64,000 bases of DNA, from contig JAKVCC010000012.1 of assembly GCA_022448265.1 (NCBI GenBank), positions 62,001 through 126,000 on the forward strand, read 5' to 3'. A model generated the notes under the pieces. The model was not told the DNA's origin. It saw only the letters and a program-made list of their open reading frames with translations, and searched no databases. Of this stretch, positions 16,181 through 25,132 are shown one piece after another. The translations under genes were made by a program, and so were the position numbers. Position 1 is the stretch's first letter; each line of letters starts with the position of its first letter. The stretch comes from Pirellulales bacterium (GTDB lineage Bacteria; Planctomycetota; Planctomycetia; Pirellulales; Lacipirellulaceae).

Positions 16181-18775
16181 ATGTCTCGGTCTGGTGGAAC
16201 GATTGCCGGAATCATCTTGTTGATTTTCGGTGGACTCTCTGTCTCTTCCGGAGTAGCTCAAGAAGGTAGGGCCTCGTCGGCTAATCACAGCTCGATTACC
16301 GGCCGTCTGGGCTCTCTGAGAGACTCAATTCTACACAAGGTTTCAGAGCCCAAGCAGACGCCCCCGCAAGGTTCGCGAAAGGCACCGCGGGGCGGAAAAA
16401 AAAGACCAGCAAAAACTAGCGGCAAGAGCCCCGCCAAATCCTCGCTCAGCCCGCTCCTGCCCAAGTTACAGCCTCTCGACTTGCTTTCCGAAAGTCTGTT
16501 CGGACGTAAGCCAAGTAGTCCCCGAGAGCTCTCCAGTGAGCCGAAAAATCGTGCCGCAAAAATGCGTGCGGCGACGCGCAAGCGGGCGGGCAGTATTTCG
16601 AATCCGTCAGCGTTTGCTTCCCGGGGAGGTGCGGCGCCTAAAAATCCATCTACCTCGCAAGCGCGCCGTTTGCCGGTTGCCTCAGTGACAGCGAGCGATC
16701 CCAAGTCGTTGGAATCTTCTTCCAGCTCCCAAGCGAAGCGGTCGCCAGTGATTGGACAAGAAGAGGAAATCGACGGTGAATTGGCTGATCTGCAGGAACC
16801 TGATCCTGAAGAAAACGGCAAGAGCGCACTCGCAGAAGTTCGCCTTAGTAGGCGGGCTTCCGAACCCAATCGCAGAGCTCCATCCAAAGCTTCTGTGGCG
16901 CCGGCTGGGGATTCGAGCATCGACTTGCGCCAAGTGCTGTTGGATGAAGTGCAAACGGATGCGGAAGCTACCAGCGAGCCAGACCTTGCCCCGCCCCGTT
17001 TCCAAGAACCGCCTGTGCAGAGGCCGATGCCGGAATCACTACGGGAGGTTAAGGCCCCAGAGGTGTTCGAGTCAGATTCGGAATCTTCATCGGTCCCGCG
17101 CGTCACCACCAAGCCGAACGCTGGACCTCCAGGTCCTGCGGAGATTGTTGAGCCGATAGCTATTCCAGACCTGGCTGATTCCCAGTCTATGCGCGCGGCA
17201 CCTAACGCGAGCAATTCGGTCGACAGGTTTTCGGAACAAGCTTTCTTAGGGCATCGGTCAGAGTCGGCGCCGACGATTTCCAAGACTCCTGAGCCCGCGC
17301 GGCAGACAATCGGTGCCAATGCTTTTCATGAGAGCTATTGGCAGCCGGTGATTGTCTCCCATGTTGAGGGACCGCGCAGCATCTTGGTGGGTCACGAAGC
17401 CAGTTATCAGGTGACGTTGGAAAATACCAGCCATACGACTGCAGAAGAGCTTACGTCGGTGATTCACGTTCCTGCGTGGGCAGAAGTCGTTGCTGTCACG
17501 TCCAGCCGCGGCGAGGTTCAGCGCACCTCGGCGGACGGTTCGCCGGGAGCCCTGGAGTGGAAGCTTAGCGAACTTGCTGGGAATTCTTCGCAATCATTAC
17601 GTTTACGGATTATTCCCCGCAGCGGTCGGCCGCTCAATTTGGGAGTCGAATGGAAGCAGGCGCCGGGCCGCGCCGGCGCGCTGGTGGAGGTGCAGGAGCC
17701 AAAGCTAGAGATATCGCTCAGTGGTCCGGAGCAAGTCCTTTTTGGCAAGCCCCAACGCTACGTGCTGATTCTAAGTAATCCGGGGACAGGGCCTGCCGAG
17801 AATATTACAGTTCAATTGATACCTCCGGGTGGCACGCTTGAGTCGGCAGCCAGCCAACATGTGGGTGGTTTGGGGCCTGGCGAGCAGAGAGAAATCGAAC
17901 TTGAGTTGACCGCTCGCGAAGCCGGCCAGTTGTCGATCGATGCTAGTGCCACTGCTGCTGGTGGTTTGGATGCGGAGGCGGTCAAAAAAGTTCTGTGCCT
18001 CAAGCCTGAATTGCTTGTGGATTGCCGGGGGCCGCAAAACAATTATGCAGGTACCGTGGCTTCCTATTATTTCCGGGTAAAGAATCCGGGAACTGCGACG
18101 ACTGATCCGGTTGAATTTCAGGTGAAAATTCCGGCCGATGCCAAAGTCGTTGCAGCCAGCGAGGGTCATTCTCTCGATGCCAAGACGGGCGTGCTCACCT
18201 GGCGGCTCACCAGCATCGATATCGACGAAGAGCAATTCATGCAGGTTCGCTGCGAACTTGTGCGTCCTGGCGAAAACGAATTTGAATTGACAGCTCGAAC
18301 AGACAGCGGCGACTTGCAGGATATGAAACGATTTCAGACAAAAGTTGTGGCATTTGCCGATTTGAAACTCAGTGTGAGCGATCCTCCTGGACCGTCGCCC
18401 GTGGGCGAATCGGTCACCTACGATATCTGCGTCCGTAATCGCGGCAAGTCTGCCGCGGAGAATGTAAGTGTGGTGGGATTGTTTTCAGAAGGTATTGATC
18501 CGACAACTGTGGAAGGGGCCGAGTTCTCAACTCGAGATGGGCGCGTGACTTTCCGTCCTATCAGAACTCTGCAGCCTGACGATGAAGTGCGATTCCAAAT
18601 CTGCGCTACTGCGACACGGGCAGGCACCCATGTCTTTCGGGCAGAAGCGATCTGCCGCGAGATGGAAATCAAACTGGCGGTCGAAGAGACCACGCGCTTC
18701 TATGAAGATGAGTGCCGCTGGGACAAAGACGAGACGCCCTATGCGGCGGAGCAGAGTGGGACGCAGTTGCGCTAA
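16181..18775 (+). CDS. Exported protein with repeated DUF11/CARDB-type beta domains
   Basis: The protein has 864 residues from the ATG at 16181; an in-frame TTG at 16163 is the only longer option. A signal peptide (GTIAGIILLIFGGLSVSSGVAQ) is followed by about 350 residues of basic, Ser/Pro/Ala-rich low-complexity sequence. The rest contains at least four immunoglobulin-like units of the conserved-repeat type: GPRSILVGHEASYQVTLENT, GPEQVLFGKPQRYVLILSNPG, GPQNNYAGTVASYYFRVKNPG and DPPGPSPVGESVTYDICVRNRG, each followed by an N-terminal strand and a PGE or DPDDE turn. Planctomycetes encode many such large wall or outer-membrane proteins; adhesion or envelope architecture is inferred. It lies alone between bioB and the RNase D gene, both on the same strand. 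Confidence 0.85.
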   Translation: MSRSGGTIAGIILLIFGGLSVSSGVAQEGRASSANHSSITGRLGSLRDSILHKVSEPKQTPPQGSRKAPRGGKKRPAKTSGKSPAKSSLSPLLPKLQPLDLLSESLFGRKPSSPRELSSEPKNRAAKMRAATRKRAGSISNPSAFASRGGAAPKNPSTSQARRLPVASVTASDPKSLESSSSSQAKRSPVIGQEEEIDGELADLQEPDPEENGKSALAEVRLSRRASEPNRRAPSKASVAPAGDSSIDLRQVLLDEVQTDAEATSEPDLAPPRFQEPPVQRPMPESLREVKAPEVFESDSESSSVPRVTTKPNAGPPGPAEIVEPIAIPDLADSQSMRAAPNASNSVDRFSEQAFLGHRSESAPTISKTPEPARQTIGANAFHESYWQPVIVSHVEGPRSILVGHEASYQVTLENTSHTTAEELTSVIHVPAWAEVVAVTSSRGEVQRTSADGSPGALEWKLSELAGNSSQSLRLRIIPRSGRPLNLGVEWKQAPGRAGALVEVQEPKLEISLSGPEQVLFGKPQRYVLILSNPGTGPAENITVQLIPPGGTLESAASQHVGGLGPGEQREIELELTAREAGQLSIDASATAAGGLDAEAVKKVLCLKPELLVDCRGPQNNYAGTVASYYFRVKNPGTATTDPVEFQVKIPADAKVVAASEGHSLDAKTGVLTWRLTSIDIDEEQFMQVRCELVRPGENEFELTARTDSGDLQDMKRFQTKVVAFADLKLSVSDPPGPSPVGESVTYDICVRNRGKSAAENVSVVGLFSEGIDPTTVEGAEFSTRDGRVTFRPIRTLQPDDEVRFQICATATRAGTHVFRAEAICREMEIKLAVEETTRFYEDECRWDKDETPYAAEQSGTQLR

Positions 18776-18975
18776 TGAGAGGTGGGCGGTGGGCCGGGCT
18801 GAGCGCGGGCTTGCCGCAGGTCTGTGATCCGGGGCTGCTGTGCTGCCCCAGGATTTTTCTGCGCCGGCGGGAACCCCATAGGATCGAAAGAGAGAGGATT
18901 CGCCATCCGGCGTTTCATGGGCTATCGATCTTAGGCCACCCACCGTAGAATGGCGCGATTCGCTGTAACCTGGAT

Positions 18976-20199
18976 TTGCTTGTCCTCGGTGAACCTTCTC
19001 CTGAAACGCGCGCTGTGCCTACACCGACTATTACCGACACCTCGGAGCTTGCTTTGCTCTGCAAGCGCCTCGAATCGGCCCCATTTATTGGGATCGACAC
19101 GGAGTTCGTATCCGAAGATACGTTCTACCCAGAACTTTGTCTGATCCAAGTCGCAACGCACGACGACTGCGCCGCGATCGACACGCTGGCGATCGAAGAT
19201 GTAACGCCGTTTTGGAAAATGTTGTGCACGGGAGACCATGTCACAATACTTCACGCGGGCCGAGAGGAGTTGAATTTTATTCATCGCTCGATCCAAGCCG
19301 TTCCAAAACGCCTGTTTGATGTTCAGATCGCGGCCGGCTTTTGCAGTCATGATTATCCTTCTGCCTATGGATCAGTCGTAAGTCGATTTTTAGGGCATCA
19401 ACCGGCCAAAGGAGAGCAGCGTACCGACTGGAGGAAACGGCCGCTTACCCACGCTCAAATCAACTATGCCTTGGAGGATGTTCGTTATTTGCTACCGCTG
19501 CAGAAGAGACTGACGGCACTGCTTGACGAACATGGGAGACGAGCCTGGTTCGAAGACGAGATGATGGTCTGGCAGAACGAAGTGGTAAGTGCACTGGGCC
19601 GAAGAGATTGGCGCCGGACTTCTGGGATTGGTAGACTTGGCCCGCGCAATTTAGCCATTGTCCGTGAACTGTGGAACTGGCGATATGAGGAGGCGCGCCG
19701 ACGCAATTACCCCCAGAAACGTCTACTGCGCGACGACCTAATTGTAGAGCTTGCCAAGCGCAAGGTGGATAATCCGGAACAAATCATGGCCATTCGAGGA
19801 ATGGAACGTAGCTCGGTGAGACGGAAGGCCGATGAATTGGCCGAGTGTGTCAGGCGTGGCCTGGCAGCGCCGCCTGAGTATGCGCCGAGGTCGCCCCGAA
19901 AAAGCATGCCGTCGCAACTGAGCCTAGTTGGGCAGTTTCTTGCTCCGGCGCTGGGAACGATTTGCCACCGCGCCGAGATTGCGGCCAGCATGGTCGGTAC
20001 CGCGAGCGATGTGCGGGAATTGATTGCTCACCACATGGGCTACGGGCAAGATCGCGACGGATGCCCGCCTGTACTTGCGACTGGTTGGCGGGCTGAACTG
20101 GTTGGCAATCTGATTTACGATCTGCTGGATGGAAAGAAATCAATCCGCATCGTCGATGTTAAGCAGGCCGACCCACTGAGGTTTGAGGACGTCGTCTAG
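18976..20199 (+). CDS. rnd: Ribonuclease D-type 3'-5' exoribonuclease
   Basis: The protein has up to 407 residues. The DEDD exonuclease domain is clear: FIGIDTEFVSEDTFYPELCL gives the first Asp-x-Glu, HAGREELNFIH and RLFDVQIAAGF the second and third regions, and YALEDVRYLLPL the final Tyr-x3-Asp. An HRDC-like helical region follows (RNYPQKRLLRDDLIVELAKR, then NPEQIMAIRGM). The C-terminal part (VGTASDVRELIAHHMGYG) is an RNase D C-terminal extension. RNase D trims tRNA 3' ends in the cytoplasm. The start is uncertain: the frame opens with TTG at 18976, while a GTG at 19015 would begin just before PTPTITDTSEL. The gene converges on the transporter gene at 20275. Confidence 0.9.
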   Translation: MLVLGEPSPETRAVPTPTITDTSELALLCKRLESAPFIGIDTEFVSEDTFYPELCLIQVATHDDCAAIDTLAIEDVTPFWKMLCTGDHVTILHAGREELNFIHRSIQAVPKRLFDVQIAAGFCSHDYPSAYGSVVSRFLGHQPAKGEQRTDWRKRPLTHAQINYALEDVRYLLPLQKRLTALLDEHGRRAWFEDEMMVWQNEVVSALGRRDWRRTSGIGRLGPRNLAIVRELWNWRYEEARRRNYPQKRLLRDDLIVELAKRKVDNPEQIMAIRGMERSSVRRKADELAECVRRGLAAPPEYAPRSPRKSMPSQLSLVGQFLAPALGTICHRAEIAASMVGTASDVRELIAHHMGYGQDRDGCPPVLATGWRAELVGNLIYDLLDGKKSIRIVDVKQADPLRFEDVV

Positions 20200-20274
20200 C
20201 GGGGGGCTGGGGCGTCTGCGATTGGCGGTCGGCTTTGCACCCGTGGAGGGGCGAGCGGAGACTGTGGTGGCGGG

Positions 20275-22026
20275 TCAGGGGGTCGTTCGTGTAGGTGGCG
20301 TGCCGGCTGCTGCCTGCTGAACACCGGCTAGCGTCTGTTGGCTGCTGGCTGCCACCACCACTTGCTTTGTCTGTGGTGCTGCGTCTTCTGGAGGGAGGTA
20401 GCGCCAGTGCATCAACGCCAGGATCGGCAGCAATACAACAGAGCTATACATCATATAGCCGAAAAAGCTGGGCATTCTTACGCCCGACTTTTCTGCGATC
20501 GCTTTCACCATAAAGTTCGGCCCATTTCCGATATAAGTCATCGCTCCCATAAAGACTGCTCCCAAGGCAATACCACGCAGAATCATCTCGGGAACTCCGC
20601 CGGTAGCGCCCATCATTGTGGGATCCTGGGCCGACATGAAGAAGACCAGATAGGTGGGAGCATTGTCGAGGAAGGCCGATAGTCCGCCCGTGGCCCAGAA
20701 AAAGCCCGCCGGGCTGAGCGACTTGGCAAGGACCTCGCCCTTCTCCGCCAGAATCTGCAGTGCGGGTTGCATGCAGACAAAAATACCCAGAAACAGCACC
20801 GCGACCTCCACGATCGCGTGATAGTTGAAGTCGTTCTTTTGGCGAAGACGGGGGCTGCCAAGGTAAAGCGCGAGCGTCACTAGCGCCAGTTGTATTGCTT
20901 CACGCAGGTACATCCAGGCGTGCCAGTGGGTGCCGGGCACCTCTTTTTTCGGATCCAGAAGGGCAACCGCAAGCACCACTCCCAAGAGCAAAGGCCCATT
21001 CAGCGCCAGTCCACTAATTTGTAACCGGCGTGTTTGCGTAATGTCACGTTTAATGTCGCGAAGCGATTCCTGAGGGTAGAAAAAGAATTGGTCGGCCACG
21101 CAGTAAGCCAGCAGCAATAAGCCGTTTACAAACAACCATTCTTCCCAAAGGCCAAGCGTCCACGTGAAGTCGACCCCTGCCAAATAGCCGAGGAATAAGG
21201 GAGGATCGCCAATCGGTAGTAAGCAACCGCCACAGTTGCAAACGATGAAAATAAAGAAGACGACGGTGTGGCTAACGTGTTTGCGTTCCTTGTTGGTTTC
21301 CAAGAGCGGCCGAATCAGCAGCATTGCCGCGCCCGTTGTGCCAACAAAACTGGCTAGCAAACCTCCTGCGGCCATGAACGAAGCGTTGGTCATTGGGTTG
21401 GCCTGGAGGTCACCTTCGATGCGAATTCCGCCGGCAATCGTGTACAGGCTAAATAGCAACACAATAAAAGGCACATATTCAGAGAGAAGTGCATTTCCCA
21501 GGACTGCGCCGACGAACCCTGTTTGGAAGAAACTTTCGCCAGCCGCTATGACCTGGTGGGATGGCCAGTGCGCTTCAACAGATGTTGAATGAATAAAGGC
21601 GTAGTAAGAAAGTGTTATCGCAGCCAACACCGCAGCGACCTTAAAACGGTTGGCATTACTGTCCCACCAATGTTCGGTAACCTGTATAAGGGGAAAGAGG
21701 GCAATGGCTGCCAGTAAGAGCACGAACGGGGTCACGCTCCAATAGGGCGGTACGGACGGAGTCCCAAGACTAGCGTTTGCGCCGGCAAGAGCCCCATGGT
21801 GTACTGCATGGTCGAGAGCGTCGTGCACGGTGCCGCTGGCAGCCGAATCGACAGTGTGCGCCTCGACGGCTATTTGAGTGGCCCGTTGAGGCAGGTCGGC
21901 TAGTGCGGCAAGAAGGTAGACGGCAAGGATTGCCACCATCGCCCACACGACTTTATTGTTCTTGGCGGGTTCCAAGGTGTTATTTCCCAAGTCGCCATTT
22001 TCCACTGAAGAAGTCATGCCTGCCAT
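20275..22026 (-). CDS. NhaD/ArsB-superfamily membrane transporter (sodium:proton antiporter type)
   Basis: The protein has 583 residues from the ATG at 22026, with another ATG at 22017; the open frame upstream of these is not hydrophobic or family-like. At least eleven hydrophobic segments are visible, from VVWAMVAILAVYLLAAL to MYSSVVLLPILAL. Motifs include GNALLSEYVPFIVLLFSLYT, GGCLLPIGDPPLFLGYLAGV and GLSAFLDNAPTYLVFF; the paired GDPP and DNAPT stretches in two halves are the signature of the ion transporter superfamily that contains NhaD and citrate carriers. In planctomycete genomes such genes are annotated as sodium:proton antiporters; the ion is inferred, not shown. The segment MTYIGNGPNFMVKAIAEKSG is also typical. 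No partner gene is adjacent; the gene is convergent with RNase D. Confidence 0.88.
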   Translation of the reverse strand: MAGMTSSVENGDLGNNTLEPAKNNKVVWAMVAILAVYLLAALADLPQRATQIAVEAHTVDSAASGTVHDALDHAVHHGALAGANASLGTPSVPPYWSVTPFVLLLAAIALFPLIQVTEHWWDSNANRFKVAAVLAAITLSYYAFIHSTSVEAHWPSHQVIAAGESFFQTGFVGAVLGNALLSEYVPFIVLLFSLYTIAGGIRIEGDLQANPMTNASFMAAGGLLASFVGTTGAAMLLIRPLLETNKERKHVSHTVVFFIFIVCNCGGCLLPIGDPPLFLGYLAGVDFTWTLGLWEEWLFVNGLLLLAYCVADQFFFYPQESLRDIKRDITQTRRLQISGLALNGPLLLGVVLAVALLDPKKEVPGTHWHAWMYLREAIQLALVTLALYLGSPRLRQKNDFNYHAIVEVAVLFLGIFVCMQPALQILAEKGEVLAKSLSPAGFFWATGGLSAFLDNAPTYLVFFMSAQDPTMMGATGGVPEMILRGIALGAVFMGAMTYIGNGPNFMVKAIAEKSGVRMPSFFGYMMYSSVVLLPILALMHWRYLPPEDAAPQTKQVVVAASSQQTLAGVQQAAAGTPPTRTTP

Positions 22027-22771
22027 ATGCGTTGTTACTTGTTTCTCACTTTGGCGACAGCCTTCCCCTTCCCTCTTTAAGCGAAGGAACCGGCGCACAA
22101 TACGATTGGAAAGACTACGAAGTGACCGCCCGGCCGTCTATGCCTGTTGGTAAAAACGTCGAATGGCAGTACCCCGCCTGGATCATACCTTGCCAGAAAA
22201 CGGCCTACTAGCAGTCAGCAGGAAGGATTGACGCTGGATACTGTTTTACTTGAAAAGTTAGGTCGCAGATGACCGAAATCTTCTGTCGGCTGCAGCGAGC
22301 CGCTGCATTTTTGCGGGCCAACCGTCCACATCCCATGTAGGCGAAAAGTTGGGAGCGCCTCATTGCTGCTTACGGCCCCAGTAGAACGGTCCGTCGCCTG
22401 AGTTGCACCGCGACACTGTGTCCAGAGTTTTTGAGTCCAAGAGCTAGGGCAGAAAAATGCTTTGTAGGCAGAATTTCTAAAAGATTTGAGAATTCCCGGG
22501 GAAGGATAAAATCGTTTGCGGTCGCGGCAGTCCTTGCCAGACTTGCGTTTATGCCGTTCGCGCTGGTTCACTAAGCGTTGTCCGCAGTGCGAACAGTGAC
22601 TTGCCAAGCATCGGTAGGCGCCGTTTTCGCTCCAATTCTTACGATACGACTTAGTGGGCCAGGTGGCCCGCTTTCTGCAAGCGGCCTGGATCGGTATACT
22701 CAACCATAGAGTCCTGGAGAATCGATTGAGCCCTGTTGGGTTGCCAAAAAGTTAGGTCTGTTGTGTCACGC
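22027..22771. other. Gene-free gap between divergent genes
   Basis: These 745 bases between the transporter and the small membrane protein hold only weak short frames. A minus-strand frame at 22215-22703 has a cysteine-rich patch (RCLASHCSHCGQRL) but no start, composition or length that supports a gene. A 14-base palindrome, GGGCCAGGTGGCCC, lies at 22656-22669. It may hold promoters for both flanking genes. Confidence 0.4.
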
Positions 22772-23320
22772 ATGTTGGAAGTTTGGTTACATTCCAATCG
22801 AAGGGTCCTGTTACTGGCCATGATGCCTGTCGCGGCGCTCTGCTTGTTAGGATTCGCGGCCTTGGGCACCGACCGTTTCTTGCTGGTCCGGCAGCTAGGC
22901 ATTGCCTGCGTGGTCGCGTCTGGCTTGCTGATGGTTGGATTGGTCCGCCAGCTTTGGCAACCCCGTGTAGCCTACCGGGACGGTTGGGCGCTGTTTTATC
23001 TCAAGTGGGGAGCCCCGTTCGCTGTCCCTGTCTGTGTAGTCGAAGCCTTTTTCCTAGGCGAGGGGCCGGCCCATTTGCAAGGTGTGACTAGGAGCGACAC
23101 GAAGACGGTCAATCTAATTGCCCGCCTCTCGCAGCGCGACCCACAATGGCAGCATCGAGAAATCAAGGCGGCACTCGGAAAATGGGCAGAGGGCTACATC
23201 ACGATCCGAGGTGCTTGGTGCGAACCCCTGACAACCGAGTTGCTGCGCGGGCTCAATCATCGCTTGCGAGAAGTCTCCCAAGAGCAACATGCTTTGGGTC
23301 GCCGAGAGCCCGCCCCATGA
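22772..23320 (+). CDS. Small membrane protein of unknown function
   Basis: The protein has 182 residues from the ATG at 22772. Two hydrophobic segments, VLLLAMMPVAALCLLGFAAL and QLGIACVVASGLLMVGLVRQL, form a hairpin in the membrane. They are followed by a soluble region of about 110 residues with WALFYLKWGAPFAVPVCVVEAFFLGEG and an amphipathic C-terminus. I do not recognise the family. Its last base triplet overlaps the start of the MfnB-like gene (ATGA), so the two are translationally coupled and probably functionally linked or at least co-expressed. The chosen start removes twelve codons of open frame that begin with TTG. Confidence 0.7.
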   Translation: MLEVWLHSNRRVLLLAMMPVAALCLLGFAALGTDRFLLVRQLGIACVVASGLLMVGLVRQLWQPRVAYRDGWALFYLKWGAPFAVPVCVVEAFFLGEGPAHLQGVTRSDTKTVNLIARLSQRDPQWQHREIKAALGKWAEGYITIRGAWCEPLTTELLRGLNHRLREVSQEQHALGRREPAP

Positions 23321-24087
23321 AAAGCTATGAGCTCACTGGTATCGACTCGCCCGGACAAACAACTTCTTGCCTAGCCCAGCCACCCAAGTTGCTGGTGAGT
23401 ATTCGCAGTGCAGCGGAAGCACGCATCGCGTTGGCAGGTGGGGCAGATTGGATCGACATGAAGGAGCCCCTGGCCGGGCCGTTGGGGGCAGTCGAGGTTG
23501 AGGTGGCCAGGGCGATTGTTGCGTCGGTGTCTGCTCGTCGGCCCCTGTCTGCGGCACTGGGCGAATTGACCAGTTGGGCAGACTCTCGCGCTCGCCACTT
23601 GCTTGAGGTGCCTGAGATCAGTGTGGTTAAGCTAGGGTTGTCGCAATGCACACGAGAGGATAATTGGATGCGGCGCTGGACCGAGGCGGCCCAGGAGGTA
23701 CGTGCGGCGGAAAAAGAACTTGTTGCGGTTGTTTACGCGGATGCTCAGCAGGCCCAAGCGCCGCCACCGCTGGAAATCGTTTCTCTGGCGAGCGCCTGTT
23801 CTTGTCGCTACCTGCTGATTGATACGTTCAGCAAACACGGTGCTTCCCTGCCCACGTATCTAAGTCGCCAGTCGCTGGGAGAAATCCTCCAACTGGCAAA
23901 AAAATCGGGGTTGCAGACGGTTGTTGCCGGCGGACTCGTACAGGAGACGCTTGGGCAGTTGCCCCATGGTCCGATTGATCTAATCGGGGTTCGTGGCGCC
24001 GTGTGCGAAGCCGGACGCTCGAGTGCTATGCGACGTGACCTTGTGGAGCGATTTTGCGGTGCCATGGCCGACCGGTGGCCGGGGTAG
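23317..24087 (+). CDS. mfnB: MfnB-like (5-formylfuran-3-yl)methyl phosphate synthase family protein (DUF556)
   Basis: The archaeal MfnB condenses two glyceraldehyde 3-phosphates to the furan precursor of methanofuran. The protein here has 256 residues, slightly longer than archaeal forms because of a 22-residue N-terminal extension. The barrel starts KLLVSIRSAAEARIALAGGA and continues DWIDMKEPLAGPLGAVE, the hallmark of the family; Lys49 in D-x-K corresponds by position to the active-site lysine of the archaeal enzyme. Further motifs are ISVVKLGLSQC, YLLIDTFSKHGASL, TVVAGGLVQETLGQL and DLIGVRGAVCEAGRSS. Planctomycetes are known to carry archaeal-type methanopterin/methanofuran-linked C1 genes, which supports the call. 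The start overlaps the stop of the upstream membrane-protein gene by four bases. The exact product in this organism is inferred. Confidence 0.8.
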   Translation: MKSYELTGIDSPGQTTSCLAQPPKLLVSIRSAAEARIALAGGADWIDMKEPLAGPLGAVEVEVARAIVASVSARRPLSAALGELTSWADSRARHLLEVPEISVVKLGLSQCTREDNWMRRWTEAAQEVRAAEKELVAVVYADAQQAQAPPPLEIVSLASACSCRYLLIDTFSKHGASLPTYLSRQSLGEILQLAKKSGLQTVVAGGLVQETLGQLPHGPIDLIGVRGAVCEAGRSSAMRRDLVERFCGAMADRWPG

Positions 24088-24207
24088 GGTTGGGAGCTTG
24101 GTCCCTAGTCACCTGAATGCTCTTGGTGCTCTTTGCGGTACATTCTATTGGTCGTATGGGCAGCGTATTTCACCTTCGTAGTTCTCCTGCCAAAAAGCTG
24201 TAATTGC

Positions 24208-24235
24208 TTGACATGGGTGCCGAAACCACGATACT
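24208..24235 (+). promoter_or_regulatory. Candidate promoter
   Basis: TTGACA at 24208-24213 and GATACT at 24230-24235 are separated by 16 bases and lie about 58 bases upstream of the ATG at 24293. The -10 box matches four of six consensus bases. Confidence 0.3.
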
Positions 24236-24292
24236 CATTGTGTGTTAGAAGTCGCTGTTTTATGGAAATTCGGTTAAGTGGGGACGGACACT

Positions 24293-24625
24293 ATGGCTAA
24301 ACCGGCTTTGACTACCAAACCGGTAACTGGTTCGACGATTAGTAGAACTATGGGATCGGCGGCTATTCTGACGACCGACTCGGCTGTTGGTGGCGCCGAG
24401 ATGGGCATCGCCATTGTGGAACATGGCGCCCGCAAGTCGGTGTTGGAGGCGATCAGGCAGGGAGAATGGGATTTTGAACCTGAGAAGGTTCAAGAGATTA
24501 ATTACGACTCGACCGGAGCGATGCCGGGCAGCAATGAAAAACTATCGGTGATGGCTGCTCGCGTCGAGGCAGGCTTGCCTTTGTGGCATGGTAGCGACCG
24601 TACCGAGTACGACGACGCGAACTAA
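24293..24625 (+). CDS. Conserved-looking hypothetical protein, 110 residues
   Basis: From the ATG at 24293 the protein has no signal peptide or membrane segment. The first half is Thr/Ala/Gly-rich (KPALTTKPVTGSTI). The second half is acidic and looks structured: HGARKSVLEAIRQGEWDFEP, then KVQEINYDSTGAMPGSNEKL and RVEAGLPLWHGSDRTEYD. I do not recognise the family by name. The stop is 19 bases before the GTG start of the PHA-granule-type gene, so the pair is likely an operon. Its function may be linked to that protein, but nothing in the sequence proves it. Confidence 0.65.
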   Translation: MAKPALTTKPVTGSTISRTMGSAAILTTDSAVGGAEMGIAIVEHGARKSVLEAIRQGEWDFEPEKVQEINYDSTGAMPGSNEKLSVMAARVEAGLPLWHGSDRTEYDDAN

Positions 24626-24644
24626 CGCTTCATGGAGACGACAC

Positions 24645-24947
24645 GTGCCGAAGCTCAATCTGGAAATCCCCCATCAGCTGTCAGGCGATGAGGCGAAACA
24701 GCGGCTGCAGAAATTTACCGAAGTCTTGGAGGCGAAGTTTCAAGATCAGGTCGGCGAGTTGGACCAGTCTTGGGAGGGAAGCAGTTTGGAATTTTCTTTC
24801 AAAACATTCGGCATCAAGATTCAGGGAAAGATCGAAGTCAAAGACGATAAGCTTGTGTTGGATGGCGATTTGCCGTTTTCTGCCATGATGTTTAAGGGCA
24901 AGATCGAGTCGGAGATTCGCGAGCAGCTTGAGCGGTTGGTCCGCTGA
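24645..24947 (+). CDS. Polyhydroxyalkanoic acid system family protein (PHA_gran_rgn type)
   Basis: The protein has 100 residues from the GTG at 24645, which follows GGAG at a spacing of eight bases; the longer frame starting at 24588 overlaps the previous gene and is not family-like. The sequence LNLEIPHQLSGDEAKQRLQK, FQDQVGELDQSWEGSSLEFS, FGIKIQGKIEVKDDKLVL and LPFSAMMFKGKIESEIREQL fits the small domain called polyhydroxyalkanoic acid system protein, found near storage-granule genes in proteobacteria but also widely elsewhere. It resembles a small lipid- or granule-binding beta-sheet domain. No PHA synthase or phasin is in the window, so a storage-granule role is not supported by context. 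Confidence 0.75.
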   Translation: MPKLNLEIPHQLSGDEAKQRLQKFTEVLEAKFQDQVGELDQSWEGSSLEFSFKTFGIKIQGKIEVKDDKLVLDGDLPFSAMMFKGKIESEIREQLERLVR

Positions 24948-25132
24948 AGGGTTGCCCAATCGCTTGTGCAATCTGTCGAGAAAGTGGATGTCGCAGACGC
25001 GCTCTACCCTCCAGTGAGCAAGTTGCTGATTCGTAGCAGAATAGTGGTGTGATAAGTGCGGGCTCGCGCTCTTCGTTCCGGTGAGGAGTTTTTTTGAGGC
25101 CGTGACAGCCTTCGGTGGCAGCCGCCCACTTG

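Noticed and set aside
16285-17319. Minus-strand frame of 344 residues opposite the low-complexity part of the DUF11-type gene
   Set aside because: Its Ser/Gly/Arg-rich composition mirrors the repetitive coding strand; no start site or family is seen.
22656-22669. GGGCCAGGTGGCCC palindrome as an operator
   Set aside because: A single GC-rich palindrome of this length is expected by chance in such DNA, and it is not clearly placed relative to a promoter.
22215-22703. Minus-strand frame of 162 residues with a CSHCG-type cysteine patch
   Set aside because: No ribosome site, no signal or recognisable fold, and a composition like non-coding sequence. The resemblance to a zinc ribbon is limited to a few residues.
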